The notes below the pieces were generated by a model. It had not been told where the DNA came from. It did not search any database and saw only the letters and a program-made list of their open reading frames with translations. Positions 23,322 to 24,329 of a DNA stretch of 24,329 nucleotides are shown piece after piece. The position numbers and the translations under genes were made by a program. The stretch is from 188UL27-1 sp038526275 (lineage in GTDB: Bacteria > Pseudomonadota > Alphaproteobacteria > Rhodobacterales > Rhodobacteraceae). The stretch covers positions 1-24,329 of the forward strand of contig JBCBGY010000049.1 in assembly GCA_038526275.1 (NCBI GenBank). Reading direction: 5' to 3'. How positions within the stretch are numbered: position 1 is the first letter of the stretch; each line of letters begins with the position of its first letter.

Positions 23322-23351
23322 TTTATGCGAAGCCGAATTGTCAGAAGTCAA
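23322..23351 (-). promoter_or_regulatory. Candidate promoter of the TRAP operon with upstream direct repeats
   Basis: Minus-strand TTGACT (23351-23346) and CATAAA (23327-23322) with an 18-base spacer, about 50 bases before the DctP start. Immediately upstream, TTGTAA occurs twice on the plus strand (23357-23362 and 23367-23372), exactly 10 bp apart, a possible site for the GntR regulator or another factor. Confidence 0.45.
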
Positions 23352-23444
23352 CCAAGTTGTAAATATTTGTAAGTTCGGATCCCAGTTTCGGGGTGGACGA
23401 TATTGGGGGTCGTCCGGGCGTTCAGCGGGATTTCTACTGAAAAA

Positions 23445-23756
23445 TCAAAATCTTTCGGCCCTGATCACTTCGCAATCAGAGATCGAAACAACGCCAATAT
23501 GGCGTTCAACAACTTTGAAGGCCCCGTCCAACAAGGCGTCCAACCGATCAGGGCGAATGATGCAAACGACCTGAACCATACCGCCCGCGCGACTGACCTG
23601 GCCCTCCCGACTCCACGAACCTGATCGACCGGAGCCACCCAAAACGGGGAGGATCGAGTAGCCAACCACTCCGGCACTTTCCAGCGCATCGGTCAGGCGC
23701 CGTTGCATCGGTGCTTCTATAATGATGGCCACGCGTTTGGCTTTGTGGGTTTCCAT
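23445..23756 (-). CDS. sbtB: SbtB-like PII-family signalling protein
   Basis: A 103-residue PII-like protein with the beta-alpha-beta layout: AKRVAIIIEAP (strand 1), RLTDALESAGVVGYSILPV (helix and strand), a T-loop with GGSGRSGSW (about 40-48), MVQVVCIIRPDRLDALLDGAFKVVE and IGVVSISDCEVI. In cyanobacteria SbtB binds adenyl nucleotides and binds and regulates the bicarbonate transporter SbtA, and a C-terminal CGPxGC loop gives redox control. That loop is absent here; the protein ends ERF. The gene lies 3 bases after the sbtA stop, with GGAGG (inside the sbtA end) 7 bases before the ATG. The gene name rests on pairing with sbtA. Confidence 0.85.
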   Translation of the reverse strand: METHKAKRVAIIIEAPMQRRLTDALESAGVVGYSILPVLGGSGRSGSWSREGQVSRAGGMVQVVCIIRPDRLDALLDGAFKVVERHIGVVSISDCEVIRAERF

Positions 23757-23759
23757 GGT

Positions 23760-24329
23760 TCAACCTCCGGCAGCGGCGCTCGCCAGCGCGATATAGATTG
23801 GGATGCCGAGCGCCAGATTGAACGGAAAGGTCACCCCGAGCGAGAGGGTCAGATAAATCGACGGATTGGCTTCGGGCAAGGCCACCCGCATGGCAGCGGG
23901 CACCGCAATGTACGAGGCCGACGCGCAAAGTGTCATCAGCAGTGCCGTGCCACCGACAGACAGCCCAAGGAGAAGCGCTGTAATCAGGCCAAACATGGAT
24001 CCGATGAGCGGCATCACCAGTCCGAATGCGAAGACGCCGGGGCCAAGTTGGCGGCCACTTTCCCGCAGCCCACGCCCCGCGATCAGGCCCATATCCAGCA
24101 GAAACAGGCACAACACACCTTGGAACGGTGCAATGATGAAGCTTTCGATTTGGGCCAGACCGTCTTCGCCCGTGATCCAGCCAATGGTAAACGCACCGAT
24201 CAACAGGACAATCGAACCGTTCAAAAGGATTTCTCGCCAAAGTTCGGCATCCATTTCGCGGTCGCCTTGGCTGCGTGACACAAGCCAGAGGGCAGACAGA
24301 ATGGCAGGTGCTTCCATGATGGCGGCCAC
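23760..24329 (-). CDS. sbtA: SbtA-type sodium-dependent bicarbonate transporter, C-terminal part (cut by window end)
   Basis: The last 189 residues of a polytopic transporter. The frame is open to the window edge, so the start is outside. Segments close to SbtA (DUF897 family): AAIMEAPAIL, GSIVLLIGAFTIGWITG, FQGVLCLFLLDMGLIAG, CASASYIAVPAAMRVALPEANPSIYLTLSLGVTFPFNL and GIPIYIALA. About five membrane helices are visible, corresponding to the second half of the two inverted repeats. In cyanobacteria SbtA takes up bicarbonate with sodium. Proteobacterial homologues are less studied, so bicarbonate is the best-supported but not proven substrate. It forms a unit with the SbtB-like gene. Confidence 0.88.
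   Translation of the reverse strand: MAAIMEAPAILSALWLVSRSQGDREMDAELWREILLNGSIVLLIGAFTIGWITGEDGLAQIESFIIAPFQGVLCLFLLDMGLIAGRGLRESGRQLGPGVFAFGLVMPLIGSMFGLITALLLGLSVGGTALLMTLCASASYIAVPAAMRVALPEANPSIYLTLSLGVTFPFNLALGIPIYIALASAAAGG

Noticed and set aside
22187..23362. A 391-codon plus-strand open frame opposite the DctP gene
   Set aside because: No domain and His/Arg-rich composition; the DctP frame on the other strand has a signal peptide, Shine-Dalgarno and family motifs.
1..24329. CRISPR arrays, tRNA or rRNA genes, insertion sequences
   Set aside because: Looked for spaced direct repeats, cloverleaf-like segments and transposase-like frames; none seen.

Overview
The window reads as a stretch of an alphaproteobacterial chromosome, probably Rhodobacterales or a close relative. 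The basis is its GC-rich coding sequence, dense ATGA-overlapping operons, abundance of high-affinity uptake systems (ABC and TRAP) with LacI and GntR regulators, and the flavour of the proteins. No species can be named from the sequence alone.

Layout. (1) 1-5740, minus strand: a CUT1 carbohydrate ABC importer operon. In transcription order it holds a LacI regulator (own promoter, TTG start), binding protein, two permeases, a 64-residue membrane protein, a VOC/bleomycin-resistance-like protein and a MalK-type ATPase cut by the window edge. Three copies of one operator-like palindrome sit on the regulator and transporter promoters. (2) 5811-6845, minus: a second LacI/GntR-like regulator, divergent from (3). 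(3) 6958-16209, plus: a run with two complete CUT2 importers (ATPase, permease, binding protein; then ATPase, permease, binding protein), a tiny secreted CXXCH protein between them, then a Tat-exported cyclase-family hydrolase and an acyl-CoA-dehydrogenase-fold enzyme with a glycine in place of the usual catalytic glutamate. Twin GTTAC-GG-GTAAC operators sit between the regulator and this run. (4) 16356-18374, plus: a membrane GGDEF-EAL protein. (5) 18375-18797: no recognisable gene, and a 100-N gap flanked by an identical 39-base sequence, most likely an assembly artefact. (6) 18798-19601, minus: a secreted trypsin-like protease. (7) 19692-23272, minus: a TRAP transporter operon (DctP, DctQ, DctM) ending with its likely GntR/FCD regulator. 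(8) 23445-24329, minus: an SbtA-SbtB bicarbonate-transporter and PII-like pair, with sbtA cut by the window end.

Together this is mainly a nutrient-scavenging region. Each uptake operon lies next to a regulator of matching family, and each binding-protein gene is followed by an RNA hairpin, a layout expected to raise binding-protein levels over the membrane parts. The most unusual unit is region 3. It pairs duplicated CUT2 uptake with a 46-residue (mature) putative c-type heme protein, a periplasmic cyclase/hydrolase and a probable non-dehydrogenase member of the acyl-CoA dehydrogenase fold that carries the key residues of 3-sulfinopropanoyl-CoA desulfinase. Its substrate cannot be read from the sequence.
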